Positions 24,621 through 35,253 of a DNA stretch of 64,000 nt are shown one piece after another (position 1 is the stretch's first letter; every line of letters starts with the position of its first letter). This DNA is from Streptomyces regalis. GTDB lineage: Bacteria > Actinomycetota > Actinomycetes > Streptomycetales > Streptomycetaceae. The notes under the pieces are model-generated. The model did no database searches, was not told the origin of the DNA, and saw only the letters and a program-made list of their open reading frames with translations. The stretch lies in contig NZ_LLZG01000092.1 in NCBI RefSeq assembly GCF_001509475.1, forward strand, positions 44,885 to 108,884, given 5' to 3'. The translations under genes were made by a program, and so were the position numbers.

Positions 24621-25706
24621 ATGTCCAGGGTGAGCTGCAGCGCCCCGGCCGCGGGCCCCCCGGCCCCGCAGCTTTCCGTCACGGACTTCCGTGCCGAACT
24701 CGCCCGGCTGATGGCCGCCCATGCCGACCGCACCGTCGTGGTGCTCGCCCTCGACGGGGTCAACCTCACGGCGGCACAGGCCTGTTGGCCCACCGCCGAG
24801 ACACGGCTGATGCGCGCCGCGGCGCCGACCACGTCCTCCGCCTGCTGGCTGAGCGCTCTCACCGGCCTGGACGTCGCCGACCACGGAGTGCCCGGCGTCG
24901 TCTTCTCCGCTCCAGGGGGTGCGGACGGCCTGGTCAACTTCCTCGACCACCACGGCCCCGGCCTGACGCCCGCCGAGGGCAACGTCTTCCTGGACGCCAC
25001 CGCCCTCGGCCGTACCCCGTTGGCCGTCCTCGGCGACCTGGAGCACTACGGCTCGTCGTGGCGCGACGCCCTGCTGGCCCACGCGCGCCCGGTGACGGGC
25101 CACCGCTTCTACACCGCGGGCGGCACCTACCGTCGGCGTCCCGCCGCCGAGGTGGCCGACCGGGTCCGTACGGCCGTGGTGGAGACGCTCGCCCGGCGGG
25201 GAACGGGGCAGCCTTGTCTCCTCTGGTGCTACGTCGAGGTCGACCAGCACGTGCACCGGTACGGCTACGACGACCACACCGTCGAAGTCCTCACGGCGCT
25301 CGGCGAGTTCGCCGCATCCCTGGCCACCGGCGACATAGTGGTGGTCGCCCACGCCGATCACGGCCTGGTGCCCACGGTGCACGACGCGGCCCTCGCGAAC
25401 CTCCTCGGCGACCTGGGACGACGCCACGGTTTCGCGATGGGCGGCGCCGGGCGGATGCGCTGGCTGTACCCGACGCGCCACGACGGCCCCGAACTGGCCG
25501 CGCTGATGGGCCCGGTGCTCCCCGACGGTGTACGGGTCCTGCTCGCGGACGAGGTCTTCCGACCCGGCTCACTCGCCCGCGCCCGGGTCGGCGAGGTCCT
25601 GCTCGTGGCCGAGGGCAAGGCCTTCCTCACCGATCCGGCGTACTGCTACGACCACGGCTCCTTCGCCCCGGAGGAGACTGACACGCCCTTCTCCGTATGG
25701 CGGTGA
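24621..25706 (+). CDS. Alkaline-phosphatase-superfamily phosphodiesterase-like protein
   Basis: 361 residues with the metal-site order of type I phosphodiesterase/nucleotide pyrophosphatases: VLALDGVN (Asp), the nucleophile region APTTSSACWLSALTG, VEVDQHVHRYG (Asp, His), VVAHADHGLV (Asp-His) and a late His in YDHGSF. No signal peptide or membrane anchor is visible, so it appears cytoplasmic. The ribosome site is GGAGGGAGG. It lies directly upstream of a nucleotidyltransferase copy, an arrangement that would allow addition and removal of a nucleotide on the same compound. The substrate is unknown. Confidence 0.75.
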   Translation: MSRVSCSAPAAGPPAPQLSVTDFRAELARLMAAHADRTVVVLALDGVNLTAAQACWPTAETRLMRAAAPTTSSACWLSALTGLDVADHGVPGVVFSAPGGADGLVNFLDHHGPGLTPAEGNVFLDATALGRTPLAVLGDLEHYGSSWRDALLAHARPVTGHRFYTAGGTYRRRPAAEVADRVRTAVVETLARRGTGQPCLLWCYVEVDQHVHRYGYDDHTVEVLTALGEFAASLATGDIVVVAHADHGLVPTVHDAALANLLGDLGRRHGFAMGGAGRMRWLYPTRHDGPELAALMGPVLPDGVRVLLADEVFRPGSLARARVGEVLLVAEGKAFLTDPAYCYDHGSFAPEETDTPFSVWR

Positions 25707-25710
25707 AAGC

Positions 25711-25824
25711 ATGTCCGCGCCTGTCCCGGGAGCCCCGAGTCCCGTGTCTCACGTGGCGGTTGACGCTCCCTGCATTGTGTTGAACTCTCTGAGCCGAGGT
25801 CTGAACGGGGAGGTATCCAAATGA
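25711..25824 (+). CDS. Possible 37-residue peptide between phosphodiesterase and nucleotidyltransferase
   Basis: An ATG 4 bases after the phosphodiesterase stop opens 37 codons that end by ATGA overlap with the next gene. The peptide ends LNSLSRGLNGEVSK and has one Cys. The arrangement would couple translation across the gap. Against it, about a third of third positions are A or T, unlike real neighbours, and a possible promoter for the next gene (TTGACG at 25760) lies inside. It is listed as a candidate only. Confidence 0.25.
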   Translation: MSAPVPGAPSPVSHVAVDAPCIVLNSLSRGLNGEVSK

Positions 25825-26606
25825 GGACGAGCCTGACCGGCTGCCTGGAAGAGATGGACCGCCGAGGGCTCATACCGGACGGCTGTCTCGCGGTGTGCTG
25901 TGTGGGATCCGTCGCCCGCGGGTGGTCCAACGAGGGCAGCGACTACGACTTCAACGTCATCGCCACCACCCCCTGGACGAGCGAGAGCGCCCGCACCATC
26001 CCCGTCCCGCTGAGCCCCGCCGTCGTCCCCGCGGTCGTCCTGTACGTGGACGGGCGCCGCTGGGAGATCAAGTACTGGCTCGACAGTCAGGTCCGCCAGA
26101 TGCTCGACAAGGTCACCTGGGAGCAGTTCGAGGCGGACAGCACCACGGCCAAGGCACTGGTGGACGCCGAGGAGCTGTTCCTGGAGCGGATGAGTAGCTG
26201 TCTGACGCTCAGCGGTTCCTCCTGGGCCGAGGAGTGCAAGCGGCAGGTCGAGGCATCCGCCTTCCGGGCCTTCGTGACCACACGCTCGCTCGCGGAGGCC
26301 GACGCCTCCATCGAGGATGCCGTCGGCCAACTGGCCGCCCAGGACTTGGACAGCGCGGTGCTTTCCGCACGCAAGGCACTCGGGCACACCGTGGACGCGC
26401 TGCTGGAGAGCGAGGGCAACTTCGGCTCGCGCACGCCGAAGTGGCGGGCCCGCCGCGTCCGCGAGACCCGGCCCAAGGCCCTGCCGTTCGAGGAGTACTG
26501 GACTCTGGAGACCATGCGCTCCTTCGACCCCGCAGACCCGCAGGCCTGGGTGAATCTGGTCGTGCAGCGCTGCAAGGACCTCACACTGGAGGTGGAGATC
26601 TCTTGA
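25821..26606 (+). CDS. Nucleotidyltransferase-fold protein, copy 2
   Basis: 261 residues, aligned along its full length with the protein at 14218-15099 and identical at roughly two thirds of positions by eye. The motif is GSVARGW then GSDYDF with Asp41 and Asp43. RRWEIKYWLDSQVRQMLDKV is shared. It lacks the 36-residue N-terminal extension of copy 1. The ribosome site GGGGAGG supports the ATG at 25821. It overlaps the exporter gene (TTGA). Two copies of one transferase, one with the biosynthetic genes and one with an exporter and phosphodiesterase, suggest one acts in synthesis and the other in protection. Confidence 0.85.
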   Translation: MRTSLTGCLEEMDRRGLIPDGCLAVCCVGSVARGWSNEGSDYDFNVIATTPWTSESARTIPVPLSPAVVPAVVLYVDGRRWEIKYWLDSQVRQMLDKVTWEQFEADSTTAKALVDAEELFLERMSSCLTLSGSSWAEECKRQVEASAFRAFVTTRSLAEADASIEDAVGQLAAQDLDSAVLSARKALGHTVDALLESEGNFGSRTPKWRARRVRETRPKALPFEEYWTLETMRSFDPADPQAWVNLVVQRCKDLTLEVEIS

Positions 26607-27859
26607 CTGCCCATCAGGACGTCCGGTCGGACAACGCGGCCGACGGCCGGCCGGAGTCGGCCTCCGCCTTCTGGCGGTACTGGACCGCCTCCACCATCAG
26701 CAGCGTCGGCGACGCCATCACGACCGTCGCCCTGCCGCTGGTGGCTGTCGGCGTCCTGCACGCCTCCAGCCTCGAGGTCAGTTTCCTCACCGCCGCCCAG
26801 TACGCGGCATGGATCGCCATCGGCCTGCCCGCCGGTGTCATCGTGCAGCGCCTGCCGCTGCGCGGCACCCAGGTCGCGATGGACCTCATCCGGGCCGTCG
26901 CCGTCCTGTCGGTGCCGGTGGCCGCGGTGCTCGACGTGCTGCACCTGGCCCATCTCGTCCTGGTCGCGCTGGTCATCGGCCTGGCGACGGTCGTCTTCGA
27001 CGTGGGCAACTCCACGTTCCTGCCGTCGATCGTCAGCAAGGACGAGTTGACCGCCCGCAACAGCCTGACCTCCGCCTCGGTGTCGGCCACCCAACTGGGC
27101 GGTCCCTCGCTCGGCGGTGTGCTCGTCCAGGTCTTCGGCGGCGCCGCCAGCCTCCTCTTCGACGCCGTCAGCTATCTCGTCTCCGCCGTGCTGCTGCGCA
27201 GCCTGCCGCGGCCCGCCACCCCGAAGAAGACGGAGCAGGGCGAGTCGACGCTGGACCTGATCAAGGAGGGCTGGCGGTACGTCGCCCGCCATCCGGTGAT
27301 CCGACCCTGCGTGGCCGCGGCCACCCTGGTCAACTTCACCTGCGGCGCCTTCATGGCGCTGCTGCCCGTCTTCCTGGTCCGTACCCTCGACGCGCCCGCA
27401 GCCCTGGTCGGTGTACTGATCGCCACGGAGGGGCTCGGCGCCCTCGTCGGCGCCGCGCTCACCCCGCGCCTCGCCGGCCGCCTCGGCAGCGCTCGCACGC
27501 TGCTGGTCGCCACGCTGTTCGGCGCGTCGGTGGCAGTGCTCATGCCGCTCGCCCAGAGCGGCTGGGGGCTGCTGCTGTTCGCGCTGGGCAACACCGGCTT
27601 CGGCGCGAGTGTGGTCGTGTTCAGCATCCTCACCCGCACCCACCGGCAGACCGTCACCCCACCCGACCTGCTGCCGCGGGTCATGGCCACGGTGCGGTTC
27701 GTGTCCTGGGGTGCCGTGCCGTTCGGCGCACTCACCGCGGGCGCCGTGGCCACGGGGATCGGCAACCGAGGATCACTCTGGCTGATCTGCGCCCTCGCCT
27801 TCCTGCCCCCCGTCGCGGTGTGGACCAGCCCGATCCGCCGGATGCGCGACCTGTCATGA
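26603..27859 (+). CDS. MFS exporter (EntS/drug-efflux type)
   Basis: 418 residues with about 12 predicted membrane helices, beginning FWRYWTASTISSVGDAITTVALPLVAV, the usual start of the MFS_3/enterobactin-exporter group. The central loop after helix 6 contains LPRPATPKKTEQGESTLDLIKEGWRYV. It belongs to proton-driven exporters of siderophores and macrolides. The TTG start is fixed by overlap with the nucleotidyltransferase stop. It is the only exporter in the accessory part of the window and is the best candidate for secreting the product of the two-peptide locus. Confidence 0.85.
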   Translation: MTAHQDVRSDNAADGRPESASAFWRYWTASTISSVGDAITTVALPLVAVGVLHASSLEVSFLTAAQYAAWIAIGLPAGVIVQRLPLRGTQVAMDLIRAVAVLSVPVAAVLDVLHLAHLVLVALVIGLATVVFDVGNSTFLPSIVSKDELTARNSLTSASVSATQLGGPSLGGVLVQVFGGAASLLFDAVSYLVSAVLLRSLPRPATPKKTEQGESTLDLIKEGWRYVARHPVIRPCVAAATLVNFTCGAFMALLPVFLVRTLDAPAALVGVLIATEGLGALVGAALTPRLAGRLGSARTLLVATLFGASVAVLMPLAQSGWGLLLFALGNTGFGASVVVFSILTRTHRQTVTPPDLLPRVMATVRFVSWGAVPFGALTAGAVATGIGNRGSLWLICALAFLPPVAVWTSPIRRMRDLS

Positions 27860-27948
27860 CGTGATGGCACGGCGTAGGGGAATGGCCCAGGAACTCGGCG
27901 GAGAAATGGACCAGACCCATGGGCTGCTTCGCTCCTAGGGTCGAGATC

Positions 27949-28473
27949 ATGACGACCACCGACAGCACCGACAGCACCGCCGGCACCACGACGACGGAGT
28001 ACACGCCCGAGCGACCGGTCCGGCTGCGCTGGGCCGAGCACGCCCCCGAGGTCTACAAGGCGATGATCCGCCTCGACACGGCCGCCAAGCAGGGACTCGA
28101 CCCCAAGCTGTACGAGCTGGTGAAGATCCGCGCCTCGCAGATCAACCACTGCGCCTTCTGCGTCGACATGCACTCCAAGGACGCGCTCGCGGCAGGCGAG
28201 AGCGTCGAGCGGATCATCCAGCTCAGCGCCTGGGACGAATCGCGGCACTTCTACACCCGGAAAGAGCTCGCGGCGCTGGAGCTGACCGAGGCGGTGACCG
28301 TCCTGACGGACGGTTTCGTGCCCGACGAGGTGTACGAACGGGCCGCCAAGCACTTCGGCGAGGCCGAGCTGGCGCAGTTGATCTCCGCCATCGCCACGAT
28401 CAACGCCTGGAACCGGTTCGGAGTGACCTTCCGTATGGCCCCGGGCAACTACCAGCCGGGACAGCACAAGTGA
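27949..28473 (+). CDS. AhpD-like carboxymuconolactone decarboxylase family protein
   Basis: 174 residues. NHCAFCVDMH gives the CxxC-x3-H site (Cys68, Cys71, His75) of AhpD-type alkylhydroperoxidases, which reduce peroxides with thiol chemistry. The first 20 residues are Thr-rich and probably disordered. The ATG at 27949 is preferred over one 10 codons earlier because the fold begins later and AGGG lies upstream. It overlaps the next, related gene by GTGA. The three genes 27949-29653 form one coupled operon. Confidence 0.85.
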   Translation: MTTTDSTDSTAGTTTTEYTPERPVRLRWAEHAPEVYKAMIRLDTAAKQGLDPKLYELVKIRASQINHCAFCVDMHSKDALAAGESVERIIQLSAWDESRHFYTRKELAALELTEAVTVLTDGFVPDEVYERAAKHFGEAELAQLISAIATINAWNRFGVTFRMAPGNYQPGQHK

Positions 28474-28916
28474 CGCTCCGGACCCGGCTCCTCGACCAGG
28501 CGGTCGGGCGGGCCATGTCCACGCTCAGCGCGACCGCCAAGAAGGGGCTCGGCGACCCGGCCCTCGCCGAGCTCGTCGTGATCCGGGCCTCGCAGCTCAA
28601 CCACTGTGCCTTCTGCCTGGACATGCATCTCGCCCTCGCCCGCAAGCACGGCGTGAGCGAGCAGCAGCTCGACCTGCTGGCCGCCTGGGAGGAGGCCGGG
28701 GACGTCTTCGGCGAGCGGGAGCGGGCCGCGCTCGCGTTGACCGAGGCCGTCACCGTTCTCACGGACGGGTTTGTGCCGGACGAGGTGTACGACCGTGCCG
28801 CCGCGCACTTCGACGACATCCGACTCGCCCATCTCGTCGGGCTGATCATCGCCATCAACAACTGGAACCGCGTGATGGTCGGCCGCCGCATTCCACCAGG
28901 GGGACACACCACATGA
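28470..28916 (+). CDS. Second AhpD-like protein
   Basis: 148 residues, paralogue of the gene before it. CxxC-x3-H is at Cys46, Cys49 and His53 (NHCAFCLDMH), and both share the stretch ALTEAVTVLTDGFVPDEVY. GTG start inside the previous stop; its own stop overlaps the next ATG. AhpD proteins work as oligomers, so a hetero-oligomer with the first copy is possible. Confidence 0.85.
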   Translation: MTLRTRLLDQAVGRAMSTLSATAKKGLGDPALAELVVIRASQLNHCAFCLDMHLALARKHGVSEQQLDLLAAWEEAGDVFGERERAALALTEAVTVLTDGFVPDEVYDRAAAHFDDIRLAHLVGLIIAINNWNRVMVGRRIPPGGHTT

Positions 28917-29653
28917 CCAAGGTCGAAGCCTTCCGCGCCCTGCACCGACGCAAGGCACCCGGCGATCCGCTCGTCCTGCCCGGCCCCTGGGACGCCGCGA
29001 GCGCCCGCGTCTTCGTCGAGGCCGGGTTCCCGGCGCTCGCCACGCCGAGTGCGGGGGTCGCCGCCTCCCTCGGGTACGAGGACGGGCAGACCCCGGCCGA
29101 CGAGATGTTCGCGGCGGTCGCGCGGATCGTCCGGGCGGTCGACGTGCCGGTGTCGGCGGACATCGAGGGCGGGTACGGGATCGCGCCGAAGGAGCTCGTG
29201 GAGCGGTTGCTGGCGACGGGCGCCGTGGGATGCAACCTGGAGGACTCCGAGGACGGGGCGCTCAAGGACCCGCGCGCGCACGCCGACTGGCTCGCCGAGG
29301 TGCGGCACGCCGCCGCCGACCGGCTCTTCGTCAACGCCCGGATCGACACCTTCATCCGCCCGCCCGGTGCCGCCGACCCCAAGCAGGCCGCCGAACGGGC
29401 CATCGAGCGGGCCGCGTTGTACGTCGCCGCGGGCGCCGACTGCGTGTATCCGATCGGCGCCCCCACCGACGTACTGCCGCTGCTGCGGTCCGGCATCCAG
29501 GGCCCGATCAATGTGCACGGCACCGTGACCGGGGACGGCCCCTCGCCCACCGAACTCGGCGAACTCGGGGCCACCCGGATCACGTTCGGGCCGGGACTCC
29601 AGCGCAGGGCCGCCGAGGCGCTGCGCGAGATCGCGGCCGGTCTCACGAAGTGA
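28913..29653 (+). CDS. PEP mutase / isocitrate lyase superfamily protein
   Basis: 246 residues of the TIM-barrel superfamily. GPWDAASARVFVEAGFPALATPSAGVAASLGY is the N-terminal signature, and SADIEGGYG (Asp83, Glu85) the Mg-binding site, followed by GCNLEDSEDG. It lacks the KKCGH motif of isocitrate lyase. Members of this size are usually C-C lyases such as oxaloacetate decarboxylase-like enzymes, not true PEP mutases. It is translationally coupled to two AhpD-like proteins. Its stop is 3 bases from the stop of the convergent betaine-binding lipoprotein gene. Confidence 0.82.
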   Translation: MTKVEAFRALHRRKAPGDPLVLPGPWDAASARVFVEAGFPALATPSAGVAASLGYEDGQTPADEMFAAVARIVRAVDVPVSADIEGGYGIAPKELVERLLATGAVGCNLEDSEDGALKDPRAHADWLAEVRHAAADRLFVNARIDTFIRPPGAADPKQAAERAIERAALYVAAGADCVYPIGAPTDVLPLLRSGIQGPINVHGTVTGDGPSPTELGELGATRITFGPGLQRRAAEALREIAAGLTK

Positions 29654-29656
29654 GCG

Positions 29657-30613
29657 TCAGGACAGCCACGCCTTCCACGTGGACTCGTGGCTGTCCACCC
29701 ACTTCTTGGCCGCCTCCTCGGGCGACAGCTTCTGCTCGGCGATCATCAGGGAGACCTCGTTCTGGTCCTCGGTCGTCCACTTGAACTTCTTCAGCAGGGC
29801 CGCCGCCTCGCCGCCGCTCTTCGCGAAGTCCGCGTTGAGGTATTTCTGCAGCGGGGTGTGCGGATAGGCGCAGGCGACCTTCTCCGCGTCGGCGTCGCAG
29901 CCCTCCTTGTACTCCGGCAGCTTCACCTCGGTCATGGGGACCTTCTTGAACAGCCACTGCGGGGAGTACCAGTACGTCAGGAAGGGCTTCTTCTCCTTGG
30001 CGAACTGTTTGATCTGCGTGATCTGCGCGGCCTCGGAACCGGCGAACACCACCTGGTAGTCGAGGTCCAGGTTGTTCACCAGCGCCTTGTCGTTGGTGAC
30101 GTAGGAGGGCGAGCCGTCCATCAGCTGGCCCTTGCCGCCGCTCTCGGCGGTGCGCATCCGGTCGGCGTACTTGTTGAGGTTCTTCCAGTCGGTGACGTCC
30201 GGGTGCTGCTTGGCGAAGTACGTCGGGACGTACCAGCCGATGTGCCCGGTGACCCCGAGGTCGCCGCCGGGCACGATCGTCTTCTTGTCCTTGACGTACC
30301 GCTGCTCCTCCTCGGGGTGGCCCCAGTCCTCCAGGAGCGCGTCGACGCGGCCCTGGCTGAGGGCGTCCCAGGCGGGCACCTCGTCGATCTGCACGGTGTC
30401 GACGCGGTAGCCGAGCTCGTGCTCCAGCAGGTACTGGGCGACGGCCACGTTGGCCTGCGCGCCGACCCAGGACTGGACGGACAGGGTCACGGTCTTGACG
30501 CCCTGCGCGTTGGCGAACGGCGAGGCCTGCTTGGTCATGTCGGCGGCGCCGCAGCCGGTGAGCAGCAGCAGCGAAGACGCCCCGGCCACTACAGCAGTCG
30601 TACGAAATCGCAT
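29657..30613 (-). CDS. Glycine betaine ABC transporter, substrate-binding lipoprotein
   Basis: 318 residues. The lipobox LLLLTGCG marks a lipoprotein anchored outside the membrane. The rest is an OpuAC/ProX-type binding protein, rich in the aromatic and Trp residues (SVQSWVGAQ, LEDWGHPEE, GHIGWYVP, FLTYWYSPQWLF) that form the cage for quaternary amines. It is the last gene of the betB-to-proX operon, one base after the permease stop. Confidence 0.92.
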   Translation of the reverse strand: MRFRTTAVVAGASSLLLLTGCGAADMTKQASPFANAQGVKTVTLSVQSWVGAQANVAVAQYLLEHELGYRVDTVQIDEVPAWDALSQGRVDALLEDWGHPEEEQRYVKDKKTIVPGGDLGVTGHIGWYVPTYFAKQHPDVTDWKNLNKYADRMRTAESGGKGQLMDGSPSYVTNDKALVNNLDLDYQVVFAGSEAAQITQIKQFAKEKKPFLTYWYSPQWLFKKVPMTEVKLPEYKEGCDADAEKVACAYPHTPLQKYLNADFAKSGGEAAALLKKFKWTTEDQNEVSLMIAEQKLSPEEAAKKWVDSHESTWKAWLS

Positions 30614-30614
30614 G

Positions 30615-32563
30615 TCACGCTCCCTTCTTCGCGCGGCGTTCCGTCGGCTGGGTCACCCGGTCCAGCATCAGGCCCAGGCAGACGATCGCCGCGCCGGCCA
30701 CCAGACCGGTCGCGAGGTCGCCCTGCGCGAGGCCGGCGACGACCTCGTAACCGAGCGCGCCACCTCCGACCAGGCTGCCGATGATGACGACGGCGAGGAC
30801 CAGGACCACGCCCTGGTTGACGGCGAGCAGCAGCGCCGGGCGGGCGAGCGGGAGCTGGACCTGGCGCAGCTGCTGGGCGGGCGTCGCGCCGAGCGAGCGG
30901 GCCGACTCCAGGGCGGCCGGGTCGACCTGGCGCAGACCCTGGGTGGTGATGCGGACGACGGCGGGCAGGGCGTAGACGACGGCCGCGGCGACCGCGGGTG
31001 CGCGGCCCACTCCGAACAGGGCGACGACCGGGATCAGGTACACGAACTGCGGCATCGTCTGGAAGACGTCCAGGACGGGCCGGAGCATGCGCTCGACCCG
31101 GTCGCTGCGCGCCGCCGCGATGCCGGTCGCGAAGCCCAGGACCAGGGTGACGGCGACGGCCGCCAGCACCTGGGAGAGGGTGTCGAGCGACGGCTCCCAC
31201 ACGCCCAGTACGCCGATCGCGGCCATGGCGAGCACGGCGGTCAGCGCGGTGCGCCAGGTGCCGATCAGCCAGGCGAGGGCGGCGACGATGAGCAGGACCG
31301 ACCACCAGGGCAGCCACTGCAGGGTGTCGCGCACGGGGTCGAGGACCCAGGTGGTGAAGTGGGCCGCCCAGTCGGCGGTGCCGCCGATGACGGGAACACC
31401 GGAGTAGAGGTGGTCGGTCATCCAGTCGACGGCGCGGTTGACGGGCTCGGCGATGTTCAGGGCCCAGGCGTCGGGCCAGTCGAGGCGTCCCGCGAGACGT
31501 CCGGCGACCGCCACCGCCACGGCGGCGACCAGGGCGTACGCCCAGCGCGCCCGGCCGTTCGGCTGCGGCTCGTCACCGAGCGCCTCCCCCGCCGCGCCGG
31601 TCACCCGGTCCAGTACGACGGCGAGCAGCACGATCGGGATGCCGGCCGCGAGCGCCGCGCCCACGTCCACGGACCCCAGCGCCTGGTAGACGCGGTCACC
31701 GAGGCCGCCCGCGCCGATGACCGACGCGATGACCGCCATGGACAGCGCCATCATGATCGTCTGGTTGAGGCCGAGGAGGAGTTCCTTGCGGGCCAGCGGG
31801 ATGCGGGCGGTCAGCAGGCGCTGCCGTGCGGTGGTGCCGAGCGACTCGACCGCCTCCAGCACCTCCTTGTCGGCGCCGCGCAGGCCGAGGGCGGTGAGGC
31901 GGGCCATCGGCGGGGCGGCGTAGACGACGGTGGCCAGGACGGCCGCGGGGACGCCCATGCCGAAGACCAGGACGACGGGGAGCAGGTAGGCGTACGCCGG
32001 GAGCACCTGCATGGTGTCCAGGACGGGGCGCAGGATCCGGTCCATACGGTCGGAGAGACCGGCGGCGAGACCGAGCAGCGCGCCCACGGCGACCGAGGCG
32101 AGGACCGCCACGACCATGAGCGCGAGGGTCTGCATGGTCGGGATCCACATGCCGAGGAACCCGCAGGCCAGGAACGCGATCCCGGTGCCCGCGGCGAGTC
32201 TGAAGCCGGCGACACGCCAGGCGACGAGGGACGCGGCGGCGGTGACACCGGCCCAGCCGGCGGCGAGCAGCACCAGGTACACGGCGCGTACGGCGAGCAC
32301 GACCGCGTTGCTGATGTGCCCGAAGAAGTAGAGGAACAGCGGGTGGCTGTCCCGGTTGTCGATGATCCAGACGCTGGCCTTGGTGAGCGGCTCGGTGAAG
32401 TCGACGGTCAGCGCGGCGGGCCAGGTGCCGCTCGCCCAGCGGGCGTTGGCCAACGGCACGAGGATCGCGGCGGCGAGCGCGAGCAGCAGGAGCTTGCGCA
32501 GGACAGGGTGTTTGAGGACGCCCGGCACGGCGATGCGAGGGGCGGCCGTGGTGACGGTGGCCA

Positions 32564-32564
<1 letters not shown>
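30615..32564 (-). CDS. Glycine betaine ABC permease, tandem fused
   Basis: 649 residues containing two complete ProW-like permease units in one chain. Each has its own inner-membrane permease core with the same order of motifs (RPVLDTMQVLPAYAYLLPVV and RPVLDVFQTMPQFVYLIPVV; LGTTARQRLLTARIPLA and LGATPAQQLRQVQLPLA). Standard ProW is a homodimer of about 300-350 residues, so this fusion would supply both halves. The ATG at 32564 overlaps the ATPase stop (ATGA); a longer reading frame upstream lies inside the ATPase gene and is rejected. Confidence 0.92.
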
Positions 32565-33663
<1,099 letters not shown>

Positions 33664-33667
<4 letters not shown>

Positions 33668-35196
33668 GCCTCACCTCCCATCAGGTCCACGGCTTTCTCC
33701 CCGACCATGAGCACTCCGATCATCGGGTTCACCGCGGTCATCGTCGGGAAGACCGAGGCGTCGGCGATCCGGATGCCGTCCAGGCCCCGGATCCTCAACT
33801 GCGGGTCGACCACCGCCAGTTCGTCGTCGGCGGCGCCCATCCGACAGGTGCCCGCCGGGTGGTACACGGTGTGCGCGACCTTGCGGGCGTACTCGCTCAG
33901 CTCCTCGTCGCCCGTGACGTCCGGGCCGGGGCACACCTCGCGCTTGAGCCAGCTCGCCAGCGGTTCGGTCGCGGCGATCTCGCGGGCGATGCGGATGCCG
34001 TCGACGAGGGTGCGGCCGTCGTAGTCGTCCTCGTCGGTGAAGTAGCGGAAGTCGAGGGCGGGCTTCACGGACGGGTCGGCGCTGGTCAGGTACAGCCGGC
34101 CGCGGCTCTTGGGCTTGGGGATGTTCGGGGTCATGGACACCCCGAACTCCGGCCGCTGGTAGCCCAGTCGCTCCGGGTTGTCCGTGAACGGGATCTGGTA
34201 GAAGTGGAACATCAGGTCCGGGCCCTGGTGTTCGGGGTCGCGGCGGACGAACAGGCCCGCGTCGGAGTCCATCGCGGAGTTCTCGGGGATCGGGCCGTGG
34301 GTCTCCCAGACGATCACCGACTCGGGGTGGTCGAGCAGGTTCTCGCCGACGCCCGGCAGGTCGTGGACCACCGGTATGCCCAGCTTGGCGAGGTCCTCCT
34401 TGGGACCGATGCCGGAGTGCAGCAGCAGGCGGGGCGAGTCGACGGCGCCCGCGGACAGCACGACCTCGCGCCGGGCGCGGATCAGCAGCTCCTCGCCGTC
34501 CTTGGTGCGCACATGCACGCCCTCGGCGCGGGTGCCGTTCAGCTCCAGCTTGTACGCCCAGGTCTCCAGCCAGATGGTGAGGTTCTCGCGCTCGTCCATC
34601 ACCGGGTGCAGATACGCCACCGACGCCGAGGAACGCTTGTTGTTCTCGGGGTGGTAGGCGAGGTCGAAGAAGCCGGCGCCCTCGGTGAAGGGCTGCTTGT
34701 TGAAGCCCTCGACGCGCGGCACGTCCAGCGCGCCCTGCGCCGCGTCGACGAAGTCACGGGCGATGGCGTTCCGGTCCTGCTCGTCGACGGGGACGATGTT
34801 GTTCTTCAGCCGGGCGAAGTACGCCTCCATCGGCACCGCGCCCCAGCCCTTGGCGCCGGCCGCCTCCCACTCGTCCCAGTCGGACGGCAGCGGCTTGAAG
34901 GCGATGAGCGTGTTGTGCGAGGAGCAGCCGCCCAGGACGCGGGCGCGGCTGTGCCGGATGTGCGAGTTGCCGCGGGGCTGCTCGATGGTCGGGTAGTCGT
35001 AGTCCAGCTCGCCGCCGAGCAGGCCCATCCAGCGGCGCAGGGTCAGCACGTCGTCGCGGCCCACGTCGCTGGGACCGCCCTCGATGACGGCGACGGTGAC
35101 ATCGGGGTTCTCGGTGAGACGGGAGGCGATGACGGAGCCTGCGGTGCCGCCGCCGATGACGACGTAGTCGTACGTTTGGGGGGTTATATCGGGCAT
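33664..35196 (-). CDS. Choline oxidase-like GMC flavoenzyme
   Basis: 510 residues of the GMC family. [17 protein letters not shown] (11-27) binds [11 protein letters not shown] with His94 corresponds to the histidine that carries covalent FAD in Arthrobacter choline oxidase, and the C-terminal [11 protein letters not shown] and NPM motifs give the active-site His and Asn. This resembles choline oxidase more than membrane choline dehydrogenase BetA. It oxidises choline to betaine aldehyde, and possibly on to glycine betaine. It lies 57 bases downstream of betB. Confidence 0.85.
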
Positions 35197-35253
35197 GGGG
35201 GTGGTACTCCAGGAGGGGTCGGGCTGGAACGGGCTTACGGGGCTCGGGTCAGG

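Noticed and set aside
28913..29653. PEP mutase as evidence of phosphonate biosynthesis
   Set aside because: The protein fits the broader superfamily, and no phosphonopyruvate decarboxylase or other phosphonate gene is nearby.
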